Positions 1 to 9,039 of a stretch of 10,652 nucleotides of DNA are shown in pieces. The position numbers and the translations under genes were made by a program. The stretch is from Ophiocordyceps camponoti-saundersi (nom. inval.) (lineage: Eukaryota; Ascomycota; Sordariomycetes; Hypocreales; Ophiocordycipitaceae): contig PDHQ01000707.1 in assembly GCA_003339415.1 (NCBI GenBank), positions 1-10,652 of the forward strand, given 5' to 3'. The notes under the pieces were generated by a model. That model saw only the letters and a list, made by a program, of their open reading frames with translations, was not told the DNA's origin and made no database searches. The first letter of the stretch is position 1. Every line of letters starts with the position of its first letter.

Positions 1-448
1 GATTAACGAGTTTGTCGCCTAAGGGATAAGAAGAGCAGTTAAAAAGATACGTATGTAAAGTCTTTTACGTTTTTTTTTTTTTTTTCTTTAAGGTTTCGAT
101 AATCTCTTCTTACGATCTTTAAAGATAAGGTTCCGGCTTATTAGATACTTCTAAATAAGCTTATAAGCCTAAGTAGGTGTGTTATATATACGTATATAAG
201 AAAGTATCTCCTTTATGCTATGAAAGTAAGTATTAGTCTTAGAAATAACGGTTGCAAACGTAAAAAGGAAACGGTCTTTAGAGAATAGTTATAGGTATAT
301 ATCTAAGCGGTAAGATTAAGGCGTTATTATTTATATTCACTACTTATAAGAAAGGATATCGGTCCCTATTACGTTTTCAGATAAGACTTAAGAGATAATA
401 TCTAAATCTAAAAAATAAAGGGTAAAGGAAAATTATTATACGGTTTAC
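1..448. other. Left flank of the retrotransposon, RIP-mutated, no gene seen
   Basis: This AT-rich stretch has many TpA and few CpA or TpG dinucleotides, as in the element beside it. It contains a run of 16 T at 70-85. I found no coding frame, RNA gene or recognisable repeat in it. It should be the chromosomal side of the 3' LTR, or an older RIP-mutated repeat into which the element inserted. No target-site duplication could be matched between 444-448 and the bases after 9740, but point mutation on both sides could have erased one. Confidence 0.6.
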
Positions 449-654
449 TAGCTAGACAAGTTAGAGGCTAAGGGATTAAATAAGCTAATTATAAGCATAA
501 GAAATAGGCTTAATACGAAGATTAATAGGTGCCCTTATTAATTAATATATGTATATATCCTCTAGGAATAACTGCCCCCTATACGGGCAGTTAAGCAAAT
601 ATTAGTTATATAACCGGAATAACGCTATTCCCTTTTAACCTTCCCCCTCTAGCT
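449..654 (-). repeat. 3' LTR of the retrotransposon
   Basis: This segment is repeated directly at 9535-9740; I count about 25 differences over about 206 bases, at least 20 of them transitions. Its left edge reads TAGCTAGA and its right edge TCTAGCTA, an 8-base inverted pair beginning TA and ending TA. That is what the usual TG...CA LTR ends would become after RIP. The similarity between copies may reach slightly further left (cggtttac at 441-448 against cggttac before the other copy), so the left boundary could be near 441. On the minus strand no clear polypurine tract lies just upstream of it (655-690). Confidence 0.85.
570..592. other. LTR hairpin, AACTGCCC stem (3' LTR copy)
   Basis: An 8-base perfect inverted repeat (AACTGCCC at 570-577 and GGGCAGTT at 585-592) flanks a 7-base loop. 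The same structure occurs in the other LTR at 9656-9678 with a changed loop. The stem keeps one TpG and one CpA in both copies, where almost all such dinucleotides elsewhere are gone. It could be an RNA stem-loop or part of the LTR promoter; its role is not shown. Confidence 0.6.
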
Positions 655-789
655 AGTCTATTACTAACACTAAAGTAACAAATTAAAATCTAAAAATAAA
701 ATAGATAAAAGGAAGGATAAAAAGCAAGCTAATAAATAAGAAAGAAATAAATAATAGGAAGAAATAGGCTATAATAGCCTAGTAAATAA
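655..789 (-). other. 3' untranslated spacer between ORF3 and the 3' LTR
   Basis: This A-rich stretch on the plus strand (T/C-rich on the coding minus strand) lies between the apparent end of ORF3 and the LTR. A Ty3-type element should have a purine tract on the coding strand immediately before the 3' LTR. None is obvious here: the minus strand next to the LTR is mixed. The purine-rich GAGGGGGAAGG on the minus strand lies inside the LTR repeat itself, in both copies, so it cannot simply be the polypurine tract unless the LTR boundary is drawn wrongly. Confidence 0.4.
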
Positions 790-2547
790 TTAGATCTCGC
801 CAGATCCTATTATAAATAAAGACTTTATAGATAATGCTATCCGGTTAGGTTTATTAAGTGCCTTAACAATATCCAAGGTTTATTTAAAAAGAACCTAATT
901 ATTACGGAGTTCTTTTCGCAACTTATTATTCTCCTACTTAAGTGCCTAGAGTCTGCTATTAACCTATGTTATCTACTTAATAGGAGGCGATAAATATCTA
1001 AGTTTAAGGTTATAGTTATTAGCCTTAAGGAGAGCATTAATCTTCTTTTATATTCTAGTTATAAATGCCTCTCTATCCTCTTTATTATCCCTAACGGTCG
1101 CTAGACTAGTCGTTAATTTAGCTACTATTATCGGCTTAGTGGCGGCATTCTTTATAAATACGTCGTTTATTTATTAGCTAATAACTTATCTATTATTACT
1201 TAAGGAAGAGTTAGAACTAGAAATAGCGATAGGAGGAGCCTTATTAACTATAGGGGTCTAGGCTAGGGCTCTTCTACTTAGCACGTCCTATTTAAAATAG
1301 CTTATCTATTTTGTTATACGACCCTTACTTATAGGTTTCACCTTAGTAGCTATCGCTAGCAATAATAATAATACTATGGCTAATATTATCGGTGGTGGCT
1401 TTCTTGCTAGTAGTTTTTATCGCTTATACTTCGTGGCCGCCTAATAGTCTGCTCTATCCTATGCTGCCTTATTAAGTAATCGTTTTAGCGTGCCTTAGCC
1501 GGCATTTAACGACTCGATAGGGGCCACTATAGTTTATATAGTGTTATTATTAGGGCTTAGGTTAGTCTATAGTTTATCGATCCGCTTAGCAGTCTTCGCT
1601 AGCGCTGCACGTATTTCCATCTTATTACCCGACGCCGGGTGTAATATATAATAGATTCGACGTAATACTGCCCGATAGATCTAACGTCTAAAGTGTCTAA
1701 TTTAAACTTCCGTTATACTATTAATCGAGAGGTTATTAGGAGGGTTTTTAATATAGTCGTTAACCTTAAGCGTTAAGCTACAGAAGTCTTATAGAGGCGT
1801 TCGGGCTAAGATAAAGAATATAATGCCGACGTCGTTAGCGATAAGGAATAGCTCCTTTAAGGTATATAGGTATATAAGTAGGTACTATAACTCGAGGGCC
1901 TTTACTTTAGAGATACCCTAAAACTTAGCAATACAAGGTGTAACTTTTTTATTTTCTATCTTCGTCTATATCGTCCTAATAACTAGCTAAGCTACCTATT
2001 AGCTATCCTAGGCTTTATTTTTAAAGTTACTATTAGCTAGCTTAATCGTATAATTTATTACTTTTTTCTAAGATCTTAAAATCTTAATTTATTTAAGGCG
2101 GTAATCGCGGGTAAGGTAGGCGTATGCTTAGTTAAATTTTGCTATAGAAGCTGCCTATATAGGGGCCGCCTTTTTAGCCAGCTTATCGTTATCTGCTAGT
2201 AGAGGCGAAGGGTGCTCGTCCGTCAGCTCCCCTTTAGCACTTTATCCTAGCTTGCGGAAAATAAAGTTCGTATCCTACGACTAAAGGAAGCAGTTATATA
2301 GTATTCTTATAAGTAGGATATATTTATCCGGGCGGATAGAACGCTTCCTATTATAATAATCCTTATAAAATACTTTAAATAACGTTCCTCGAAAGTCCTT
2401 ATCTTTACTATAAACGTCGAGCTCGCCCGATAGTTAGCATAGCATATTTTCGTTATCGGAAATATAGTTAGGCGTTTCTTCTCGGGTTCTCGTATCCTAA
2501 GATATACTCGTTATAGGGGCCTTACCCTTAGATAGTCGCGGGGCTAT
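790..2547 (-). pseudogene. Third reading frame (ORF3) of the retrotransposon, function unknown
   Basis: One minus-strand frame stays coherent for about 585 codons, with roughly 38 internal TAA/TAG codons that fit RIP-converted Gln or Trp codons, and no need for a frameshift. The proposed start is the ATA at 2545-2547, which would be ATG before a TpG to TpA change; the next residues read A-P-R-L-S-K-G-K-A-P, a plausible basic N-terminus. The proposed stop is TAA at 790-792. The product would be hydrophilic and rich in Lys, Asn, Ser and Ala, with no obvious signal peptide or membrane segment, so it does not look like an envelope protein. A charged patch near the C-terminus (about 895-960, E-N-N-K-L-R-K-E-L) could form a coiled coil. 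I saw no zinc knuckle, protease or polymerase motif and do not recognise the family. It lies after pol and a spacer of about 210 bases, inside the LTRs, so it belongs to the element or was captured by it. Confidence 0.65.
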
Positions 2548-2755
2548 CTTAGAAAAGAAAAGGGTAAGAAAAATATAGATAAGTTATGAAAAGGCTCGAA
2601 AAACAAGGGTGCACGATAGTGCAGTCCTATTATAGTACGTGGTTAGTTAAAAGGTAGATATTACGGGAGGACGAGAAGGTAAGGTTACGAAACTATAAAG
2701 TAAGGAAAAGAAAAGTATATAAAGGAAGAGAGGAAGGAAAACGATATAGTTATAC
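2548..2755 (-). promoter_or_regulatory. Pyrimidine-rich spacer upstream of ORF3, possible internal promoter
   Basis: Between the pol stop and the ORF3 start the coding (minus) strand is strongly C/T-rich, for example in the run just before the proposed start (2550-2570) and around 2700-2745. It also holds a CTTTATATAC sequence near 2717-2726. Pyrimidine runs and TATA elements upstream of the start codon are common in promoters of filamentous fungi, so ORF3 may have had its own transcript. The same C/T-rich layout precedes gag. This is inference from composition only; a splice or re-initiation mechanism is possible too. Confidence 0.3.
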
Positions 2756-3099
2756 TTAGAGTTTCCGCAGGCCTACCGGCTTGCTAGGTAGCAGCTAGTT
2801 ATTAGGCCTTAAATAGTCAGGTCGGTTATAGTATTTCTTTAGCGAGTCCTTATAGAATAATAGCCCCTAGGCCCCTTTAATAGATAAATAGTTAATATGC
2901 CTTAGTATCTAGGATATCCTCCTAACCTAGTAGCATAGCTTAAACGGCCTAATCTACGTTAGCTTAAGTTTCCTAATAGCTCCGTCTATAGCTAGATAAA
3001 CCTATATGCTAGGGGTTAAACTAGACTCGTCTTTTTTATCGTAGATAGATATCCTATAATATATAATCTCGTTAAACTTACCTCTAGCTGCCTATCTCC

Positions 3100-3900
3100 G
3101 GTATTTAGCTTAGCTTATAAATTCTATAATAAGGTTAGTATATCTCCCTTATAGGGGCTATTCCACCTACTTTCCTAATCTTAAAGCTTTACGTAGTAAT
3201 CTTGCAGATTAAAATAGATTTAGGCCGGTCTATGCTATTCCGTAAAGCACTTTAGTAAGTAAGTAGCTTAAGGTCCTAATAACCCTATAGTTAAGTTGCC
3301 GCATAACTATTAGTAAATATTCGGACGAAGTGTTCTTAGGAGGCTATAACCTTTTTAAGAGTTACTAAAAGATCTTATTTATTACTTTAACTAAACTTAT
3401 ACTACGATATAACTTAGATAGCGCCGTTACTTAAAGTATATCTCTTACCGTTAAGAAGGCTAAAACTTCCCTCGATAAAAAGGCGGAACCTAAGTCGGAG
3501 TAGATAGCTATAGGTATAATTATAATAAAGTTTAGCTAATTTCTTAGCCTAATAATAGTCTCCGAGGCTCCTATTATTCGGCAGGCTATAAGCTATGCAA
3601 AACGAGAGAAATAGTCGACTAACACTAGCATAAACTTAGTCCTATCTGCGGCCGTTAGGAATAGTCCTATATAGTTTATAATAAGGACCTAAAAGGGTGC
3701 TAAAATAGAGATTAGCTAATCCGGCGCTTTCGGCTTTCGGTTAGAATATAAAGTATATTCTCTATAACTTACTATATAGGATATAATATCCTAAGCTATT
3801 CTAGGCTAGAAGATATATATATAAAGTCGCCGACGCGTAGTATCTAGCTTAAAGTGGCCACTTAAATTATAAGCTTAGTAGAATGCTTACGGGATCTCGT
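3100..3900 (-). other. Integrase domain within pol
   Basis: The domain would insert the cDNA into the chromosome. The N-terminal HHCC zinc site is readable: Tyr at 3869-3871 where the first His is expected, His intact at 3854-3856, then two Tyr codons (3764-3766 and 3755-3757) spaced as a CX2C pair. The core has the V-D-Y-F-S-R-F block (near 3610) and an S-D-L-G-S-A-F block containing the second catalytic Asp (3494-3496). The first catalytic position reads Asn (3674-3676), 60 codons upstream, and the third reads Lys (3386-3388), exactly 36 codons downstream, matching DD35E spacing. Downstream, a stretch near 3235-3300 resembles the tail of the core, with an L-x-Y-L-L-T-K-V-L-Y-G motif where family members have L-G-x-x-P-x-E-x-L-Y-G. 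Zinc ligands and two of three catalytic residues are changed, so it is inactive. Confidence 0.9.
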
Positions 3901-4379
3901 ATCGGAGAAGGTATCTCTGCCACTTAGTTAAATAACTCCCTTTATATAGCAGGGTATTCGTTTATATTAACTATTTAAAAGATACCGCCTATTATCTAAT
4001 ACGATTTACCGAGATATGATTAAGTTCGTTAGGAACCTTGCTATATTATAGCTAATTAACTATATCTGCGTAATAGTAGTCTATATAATAGTCTAATAGC
4101 CTCGATATCCTATCCGTCTCTCTTACGAGTGCTATAGCTGCTCGGAGGTTTACTCGGGTCTTATTATCTTCTTTTTCCTAGGTTTATAAGGCTAATAAGG
4201 CATTCTATTAGAGCGTAGTTAGTTATAGCAAAGGGGTGCCCGTCTTATTAGTAGGTGGTTTCTTAAGGGGCATACCCGCTAGGTATTTAAGGAGCGCCTT
4301 ATAGCCTTATAGGCTATCTTTCCATTTCTATAGTCCGGTATTAGTATTAACTATTCCCTAGTCTATAATATCCGTAGCT

Positions 4380-4760
4380 TAGCATTCGTTAGATAGGAAG
4401 ATTATCCTAGATAAACTATCCGCAGCCTGGTTTCGCGAACCCTTAACGTGGGCAATCTTAATATTTAGCAGCCGCAGCTTAGTTACCTATCGAGCGTAAA
4501 TACCTTTATAGCCCTTAGAAGTTAGGAACTATATAATAGGGAAGTAGTCTATAAAGATAGTTAATTTATCTATTATACGGAATAGATATTAGTAGCGACG
4601 GCAGAATTCGACTAAAGTATAAAGTTCCCGCTTATATATTCTATAATTACGCTATATCTTCGTAAAGAGAAAGGAGTCGTATAAAATCGGCACTAGGCTA
4701 TCTCCTTATTACTATAAGATAACGCAGCCTGCTCCGAACCTTAAAGTATCTATATATATA
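4380..4760 (-). other. RNase H domain within pol
   Basis: RNase H removes the RNA strand of the RNA/DNA hybrid during reverse transcription. The order of motifs fits Ty3/gypsy RNase H: I-D-T-L-R-F-G-A-G-C (Asp at 4748-4750), then N-Y-R-I-Y-K-R-E-L (Glu at 4625-4627), I-F-I-D-Y (Asp at 4547-4549, with the usual following His read as Tyr), and N-Q-A-A-D-S-L-S-R (Asp at 4418-4420). All four acidic residues are intact, although several stops interrupt the frame. The domain directly follows the RT connection region and precedes the integrase, as expected for this superfamily. Confidence 0.9.
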
Positions 4761-4919
4761 AGTACCGGCTTATTAAGTTAAGGCCCGTAGATAGCTACTA
4801 CTACTTCGGCGAGAGACTTAAGGATTATAAAGGATAAAGCCTTAGATAGCCCCTATAAGAAGGGAACATTTTTAGTAAGTCGCGTTAATAGTCGGGAGAA
4901 CTCTGCGCAATTAACTATC

Positions 4920-5870
4920 TATCTCCGGCAGGGTCCGATTACTCCGAGAAATGCCCTAACTTACCTCTAATTCGTTAGCACCGGCTATTCTTAGATTTTC
5001 TAAAGCCTCCTAGGCTTAATTATAATCCGTCCACCTATATAATACGTTTATCCTACTACTAGGATTTCTATTATACTAAGAAAAACCTTCTTAAAACTTA
5101 ACCGGAGTAAGGCCTATAATAATCTAAGCAGAAAGTAGTCCCTAATAAACGCTTATTGTTCCTCGAACATAGCATATTTTAAGAAGATATCGTCTATATA
5201 GTTGTTAAGAGGCGTAATATAATAGCTTTTAGCAGGGACTGCTAATAGAGATAGTTCGGGCAGAGGTTCGGGTATAGCCCTAAATACTAGCTTCGTTATT
5301 TCGGTAAAGCTATAAGCTATAAATTAGGTCCCCTAAGGGAGCCTTATAGGCTATAATTAGGAAAAACTAGGGATTTAAAACGCTAAAACGTAGCATAGTT
5401 TAGATACGATAAGTATAGCCTAGTAGCTATGCTTTAAGTCGAATATACTAAATAAACCTATTCTTAGATCTAAGAGTCTGTTATAGAGCTCCGATAGTAA
5501 CGGGATAGTAGTGCCTAGCAAGTCTTCGTTAACGTTATAGTAGTTAATTATTAATCGCATTTCGGCCTATAAGTTAGACTCGTCCTTAACTACTATAATA
5601 GGTTCCGCTAACTATTAGCTTAACTTACCGTTAGCCGCTACTATATACTTATAGATTCCTAAGTTAATATTCTTACGAATAATTTTATTTATCTAATATT
5701 ATTCTAGAGCACTCTATCTTTTCTTCCTACTACGGCACCATAGTTCAGTTCCCGGTATAATCCTCGGGTAATATAGGAATAAGTCTATAGGTAGTATATC
5801 GCGTATATCCCGACCTTTAAGATTACGATAGGTATAGAACGTACGTGCAATCTCCTCTCTTAAGTAATCC
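4920..5870 (-). other. Reverse transcriptase domain within pol
   Basis: The domain copies the element's RNA into DNA. From the N-terminal side, it shows P-G-T-E-L-W-C-R with a basic cluster (near 5715-5755), A-E-P-I-I-V-V-K-D (near 5582-5615), a degenerate D-Y-R-x-L-N block (near 5535-5560, Asp read as Asn), I-F-D-L-K-H-S-Y with the first catalytic Asp (5438-5440), a P-Q-G type block with stops (near 5335), and Y-I-D-D (5189-5200). The thumb/connection motif R-A-F-L-G-V-I-G-P-C-R-R follows at about 4924-4960. Catalytic Asp codons of FDL and YIDD are intact; their neighbours show stops. These Asp codons follow C or A, not T, so they present no TpG to RIP. Confidence 0.93.
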
Positions 5871-6348
5871 GGGACTAAAGGTCTAAGCGTGATACTATAG
5901 GCGTTAAACTATGCTATAACTAAATATTTATTAATAGAATTATTAATTTCTCATCGCTAAACTCTCCTCTATATTAGGAATAGTGACGCTAATAGCCTAT
6001 CTGCCTATAGCCTAGGCTAGTATTATCTACTTAACTGTTATTTAGTTATAGGTCTAGTAACTAGATCGCTCTGCAATTATTAGGGACTATTAAGTACGGT
6101 CTCTATAGTAGCCGTGGTTAAGGAAAGAAGATTAGAATCAACAAGGGGGCAATAGTAAGAAGTAAGAGTATAATTTATATAAAAGTCTATCTAAGTCTGT
6201 ATATATATAGCCTGCCTTATTAATCTAGGGGCGTAGCTTATAAATAAAGTAATCGGGTCTATAATAAAATATATAAAGTCTAAACTAATAATAATATTTC
6301 TAGTTAGCTGTAGTTTTATAACCTGCCTAGGTCGGCGCTAATAACCTA

Positions 6349-6355
6349 GTTTAAC
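6349..6355 (-). promoter_or_regulatory. Candidate -1 ribosomal frameshift site GTTAAAC
   Basis: On the minus strand the gag-protease frame reads TCG TTA AAC TAG. The heptamer G-TTA-AAC is a known slippery sequence type, and an in-frame TAG follows at once. Slipping back one base gives CTA GGT, which enters the register of RT, RNase H and integrase. The protease frame fits coding up to about here and the pol frame fits from about 6330 on, so the switch must be close. RIP may have altered these bases, and the TAG itself may be a product of RIP, so the site is only a candidate. Confidence 0.35.
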
Positions 6356-6599
6356 GATTTAATCTAGTTATCGTTATTATTCTTAGAAGTTAAGTCCTTA
6401 GAAGAGGTATCGGAGTCGTTCTTATTATCGCTATCTATATCTTCGGATATTAATTTAAGGAGCCTAATAAACTTCCTTAAGATAGGCGGGGCGTTAGGCG
6501 CTAGGACTAACTTCTATCTTAGCGATATAGCTATTTGCGGGCCTTGTAAGGCTACCGGTATATTACCTTAATTACGATCTCTAATTATTAAAGTGCTGG

Positions 6600-6900
6600 T
6601 CTTAATATAGATAACGGCGTTAACGTTAAAGAGCTAAGGTATACCTAATAGAAGGGGTAGGTTATCGACCACGTTATTATTTTTAGGCTTAATAATCGCC
6701 TAGACTTCTCTAATCACCTTAGAGACGTTTATATTTAGGATAGCAAAGTTATAAACGAGAATACGCGATCTATCCGCGACTTTTATAGCTAGCTTACTAA
6801 ACCTAATATCCTTTAGGTCTATAACGGGGATCTTATTACGATTAGCAAAGTCGTAGTTAATAAAACTTGCCTAAGACCCTTAGTCTGCTATTATATTCTT
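6600..6900 (-). other. Aspartic protease domain within gag-protease
   Basis: The protease would cut the Gag and Gag-Pol polyproteins into mature parts. The active-site region reads A-D-stop-G-S with Asp at 6883-6885, followed by F-I-N-Y-D-F-A; the middle codon is TAA, most simply a former Gln codon, giving a D-x-G-S variant of the usual D-[ST]-G. The second signature is near 6600-6660, where L-P-L-L-L-G-I-P matches the hydrophobic-Gly flap-end motif of retroviral-type proteases, then I-I-R-D near 6575. It stays in the gag frame, so in this element the protease is made with Gag and not only by frameshifting. Confidence 0.85.
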
Positions 6901-7848
6901 ATCTGCTAGCTTTAGGGACTTATTTTTGCTATCGACTTAGAATAAGATAGTATATAGAACTCTAAAGGTCTTGCAATTTCTAGTTTCTTTAATTAAACAG
7001 GTATTTATATCCTACCTAGCCAGGTTAACTCTATTATTACTAATATACACTGCTTTAGACTTGCCCTTACCCTTGCCTTTAGCCTTCGTCTTAATAGAGG
7101 TCTATCTCTTATATAACGAGAGATACTTAAATTACTTAGCCCCTTCTAAACTTACCTGCCAGAAATCCACTAGATTAATAGGTATAATAAATCTCTTCGC
7201 TAGTTTAATCTAATTAATATCACCTAGGCTATCTCTTACCTAGACTTCCGCTAAACCCTTAGCCCTCTTTTTCTTATTAGCTATTATACTCTTCTTAGCA
7301 CTTAATAGTCCTAGCTAATTAGGCACTTTAGGCGTTTTATAATATAAGGTTACCTCTAGGTTTAAATTATTCTTAAATATTTCCTCTAAGAGTATCGGGT
7401 TAATTAATCTCTTTTTAATCGGTAGTTTGCTAAGTCCGGCTACTATAACTAATACTATAAGTACGTCACGAACTATCTTACTAAGTTTAACGTTATCTCT
7501 ATCTATTATAGTAAGTAATTAGAGCTTACGAGCTATAATATTAGTATTATTAATATTACTTATATTACCTTATACGGACTTATTAATTCCTAAACTAATA
7601 ATATTAGAATAAACGTTCCTACTACTATCTATAGGTATATCGTAGAGTTTATTAATTAAACCTTAGTAAAGGTTCCGTTCTAAGAGGTCTTAATGTCTAA
7701 GGTCGACCTAGTGCGCCGTAATAGCCTAGGTTATTAGTAGAGGTATAGCAATTACCTATTAAAGGGGCTTCGGGCCTCTGCTAACTACGGTTAAACCTCT
7801 TAAGATATCTTTCTCCTAACCTTAAAGCTACTACGCTTCGGGAGTAAT

Positions 7849-7890
7849 ATAAGACGTAGCGTAGTGCCCGGGTTGCCCGTATTTAAAGCA
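7849..7890 (-). other. CCHC zinc knuckle of Gag
   Basis: The translated 14 residues are C-F-K-Y-G-Q-P-G-H-Y-A-T-S-Y. The spacing is exactly that of the CX2CX4HX4C nucleocapsid knuckle, with the second and fourth ligand replaced by Tyr (codons TAC and TAT). A single TpG to TpA change in TGC and TGT gives each of these. In intact elements this motif binds the element's RNA for packaging. It follows an Arg-Gly-Gly patch at 7990-8013 that would also bind RNA. Confidence 0.92.
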
Positions 7891-7989
7891 AATAACCTAA
7901 TCTAGTAGAAGGGAAAGTAAACTATTTACGTATACGTTAGTCGAGTCCTTTAGGTTTGCCTAGTTAACCTATCTGCTATTATTACTACT

Positions 7990-8013
7990 ACGGCCTCCGC
8001 GATAGCCTCCGCG
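7990..8013 (-). other. RGG-type RNA-binding patch in Gag
   Basis: The translation reads R-G-G-Y-R-G-G-R, about 33 codons before the zinc knuckle. Arg-Gly-Gly boxes bind RNA in many proteins and occur in the nucleocapsid part of several fungal and plant gypsy elements. The stretch keeps its CpG-containing Arg codons unaltered, in line with the sparing of CpG throughout the window. Confidence 0.6.
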
Positions 8014-9039
8014 ATACTTACTCTAGCGGTTATTCTAGCGGTAGTTATTTAAAGAGCGATAAGACCTACCTCGACCTCTATAATAGGTCCTATGATTTAA
8101 GCTATTAAGACAATCTATCTAGTTTAGACGAACGTTATCTCTAGGATATCCCGTCTAGTTAAGTTAGTCCTAGTAGCTTACTATAGTTATATTAGCAGTA
8201 GCTTAGGGAGTTAATACTTACTAACGGGGCTTATATCCTAGTCTCTCCTTAACTAACGTATTAGGGGAGTAACTAAACTTCTCTTAGAAGAGCTATCGTA
8301 TAATTAAGGCCGTTACTGCCTACTTACGGGCCTGGCGCTTAACTTATTCCGTAAGACGAATATCCTTAGCTGCCTAGACGATATCCTATGCTTCTGCAAG
8401 ACTTAAAGCTATTATAGCTCGTTAAGTAGTTATAATATATTAAAGTTCTTAGTCGGCTATGCCCGTAATAAACTTTTAGATAATTATACTAAGGATAGCT
8501 ATTTCTAATAGGGGAAGGACTTATATGGCCGATACTCGGTCTTATCCCCTAATAGACCGAAGTATCTAGCGAGTGCGATTATAGTACGTCTAGAGCGATT
8601 TACTATCCTACTAGCCGAATATTATCGGCACTCGAGGTTACTATAGGATATAATTTAGAGCAAATCTCTCCTCGAGTAATATTTATAAAACCTTTAGGTT
8701 TACTTTAGTTACTATACTATTTCTAGTATTAATATAAACGTTATAAAGCAACGTATTACCGTTAATAAAGTTAGCGGCTACGCCTACTAAGCTAATATTA
8801 ATCACTTAGATTTTATCGTTATAGTAAGGTATATTACTATTAAGGCGAATAAAGGCGAGGTCGATTACCTCTAGCTAGCGATAGGCGCTATATATCCTAT
8901 CGAACTTACTAATATCTGCCTAGGTTAGTAGCTTAATCTATCGGCTATTCCTACTATCCTAATAAGGCTAATTATAAGAAGCTATAAGATTTAATTAAAG
9001 CCGATACTTGCCGAGGGCATATGTAGCTAATGCCTCTAT

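Larger units (their letters stand above)
2756..6355 (-). pseudogene. pol: pol: linker, reverse transcriptase, RNase H, integrase (degenerate)
   Basis: A single minus-strand frame of about 1,200 codons carries the whole polymerase part of the element. In order it has a poorly conserved linker (about 6350-5870), reverse transcriptase (about 5870-4920), RNase H (about 4760-4380), a spacer, the integrase zinc-binding domain (about 3875-3750), the integrase core (about 3700-3370) and a C-terminal region ending at TAA 2756-2758. Codon starts stay in one register throughout, so no indel is needed; all damage is substitution. In-frame stops are nearly all TAA or TAG, as expected from Gln and Trp codons after RIP; one TGA occurs in the linker near 5950. 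This register is -1 relative to gag-protease, so pol was probably made as a fusion by ribosomal frameshifting. The linker between protease and RT has no motif I recognise. Whether the C-terminal region held a chromodomain could not be decided. Confidence 0.92.
6346..9039 (-). pseudogene. gag: gag-protease (degenerate)
   Basis: One minus-strand frame of about 898 codons encodes the structural protein and protease. The proposed start is ATA at 9037-9039, a likely former ATG in good context (A at -3, G at +4); the next residues read E-A-L-A-T-Y-A-L-G-K. The body is capsid-like in composition with many RIP stops. An Arg-Gly-Gly patch (7990-8013) precedes a CCHC zinc knuckle (7849-7890), and the protease follows in the same frame (about 6900-6600). 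After the protease comes an acidic, Ser/Asn/Asp-rich tail (about 6480-6350), ending at TAG 6346-6348 where the frame changes. The start is uncertain: an ATG at 9102-9104 exists in another frame that soon stops, and upstream in-frame codons also look partly coding. Confidence 0.85.

Noticed and set aside
444..448. Target-site duplication around the element
   Set aside because: The five bases left of the 3' LTR (tttac) do not match the bases right of the 5' LTR (gccta), and shifting the boundary by a few bases gives no match.
641..654. Purine-rich GAGGGGGAAGG (minus strand) as the polypurine tract
   Set aside because: The same string is present at the outer end of the 5' LTR (9726-9737), so it belongs to the LTR repeat and is not the internal tract just before it.
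790..2547. ORF3 as an envelope-like gene
   Set aside because: The translation is hydrophilic and lysine/asparagine-rich, with no signal peptide or clear membrane anchor.
2881..3120. A chromodomain at the C-terminus of pol
   Set aside because: The frame is coding-like here, but I could not see the aromatic cage residues or a W-x-x-Y type motif clearly enough among the stops to call it.
6971..7213. An 80-codon open frame on the plus strand, starting ATG and rich in Leu
   Set aside because: It lies antisense within the gag-protease region, whose minus-strand frame is supported by the zinc knuckle on one side and the protease on the other. It matches no family I know and is a chance open frame.
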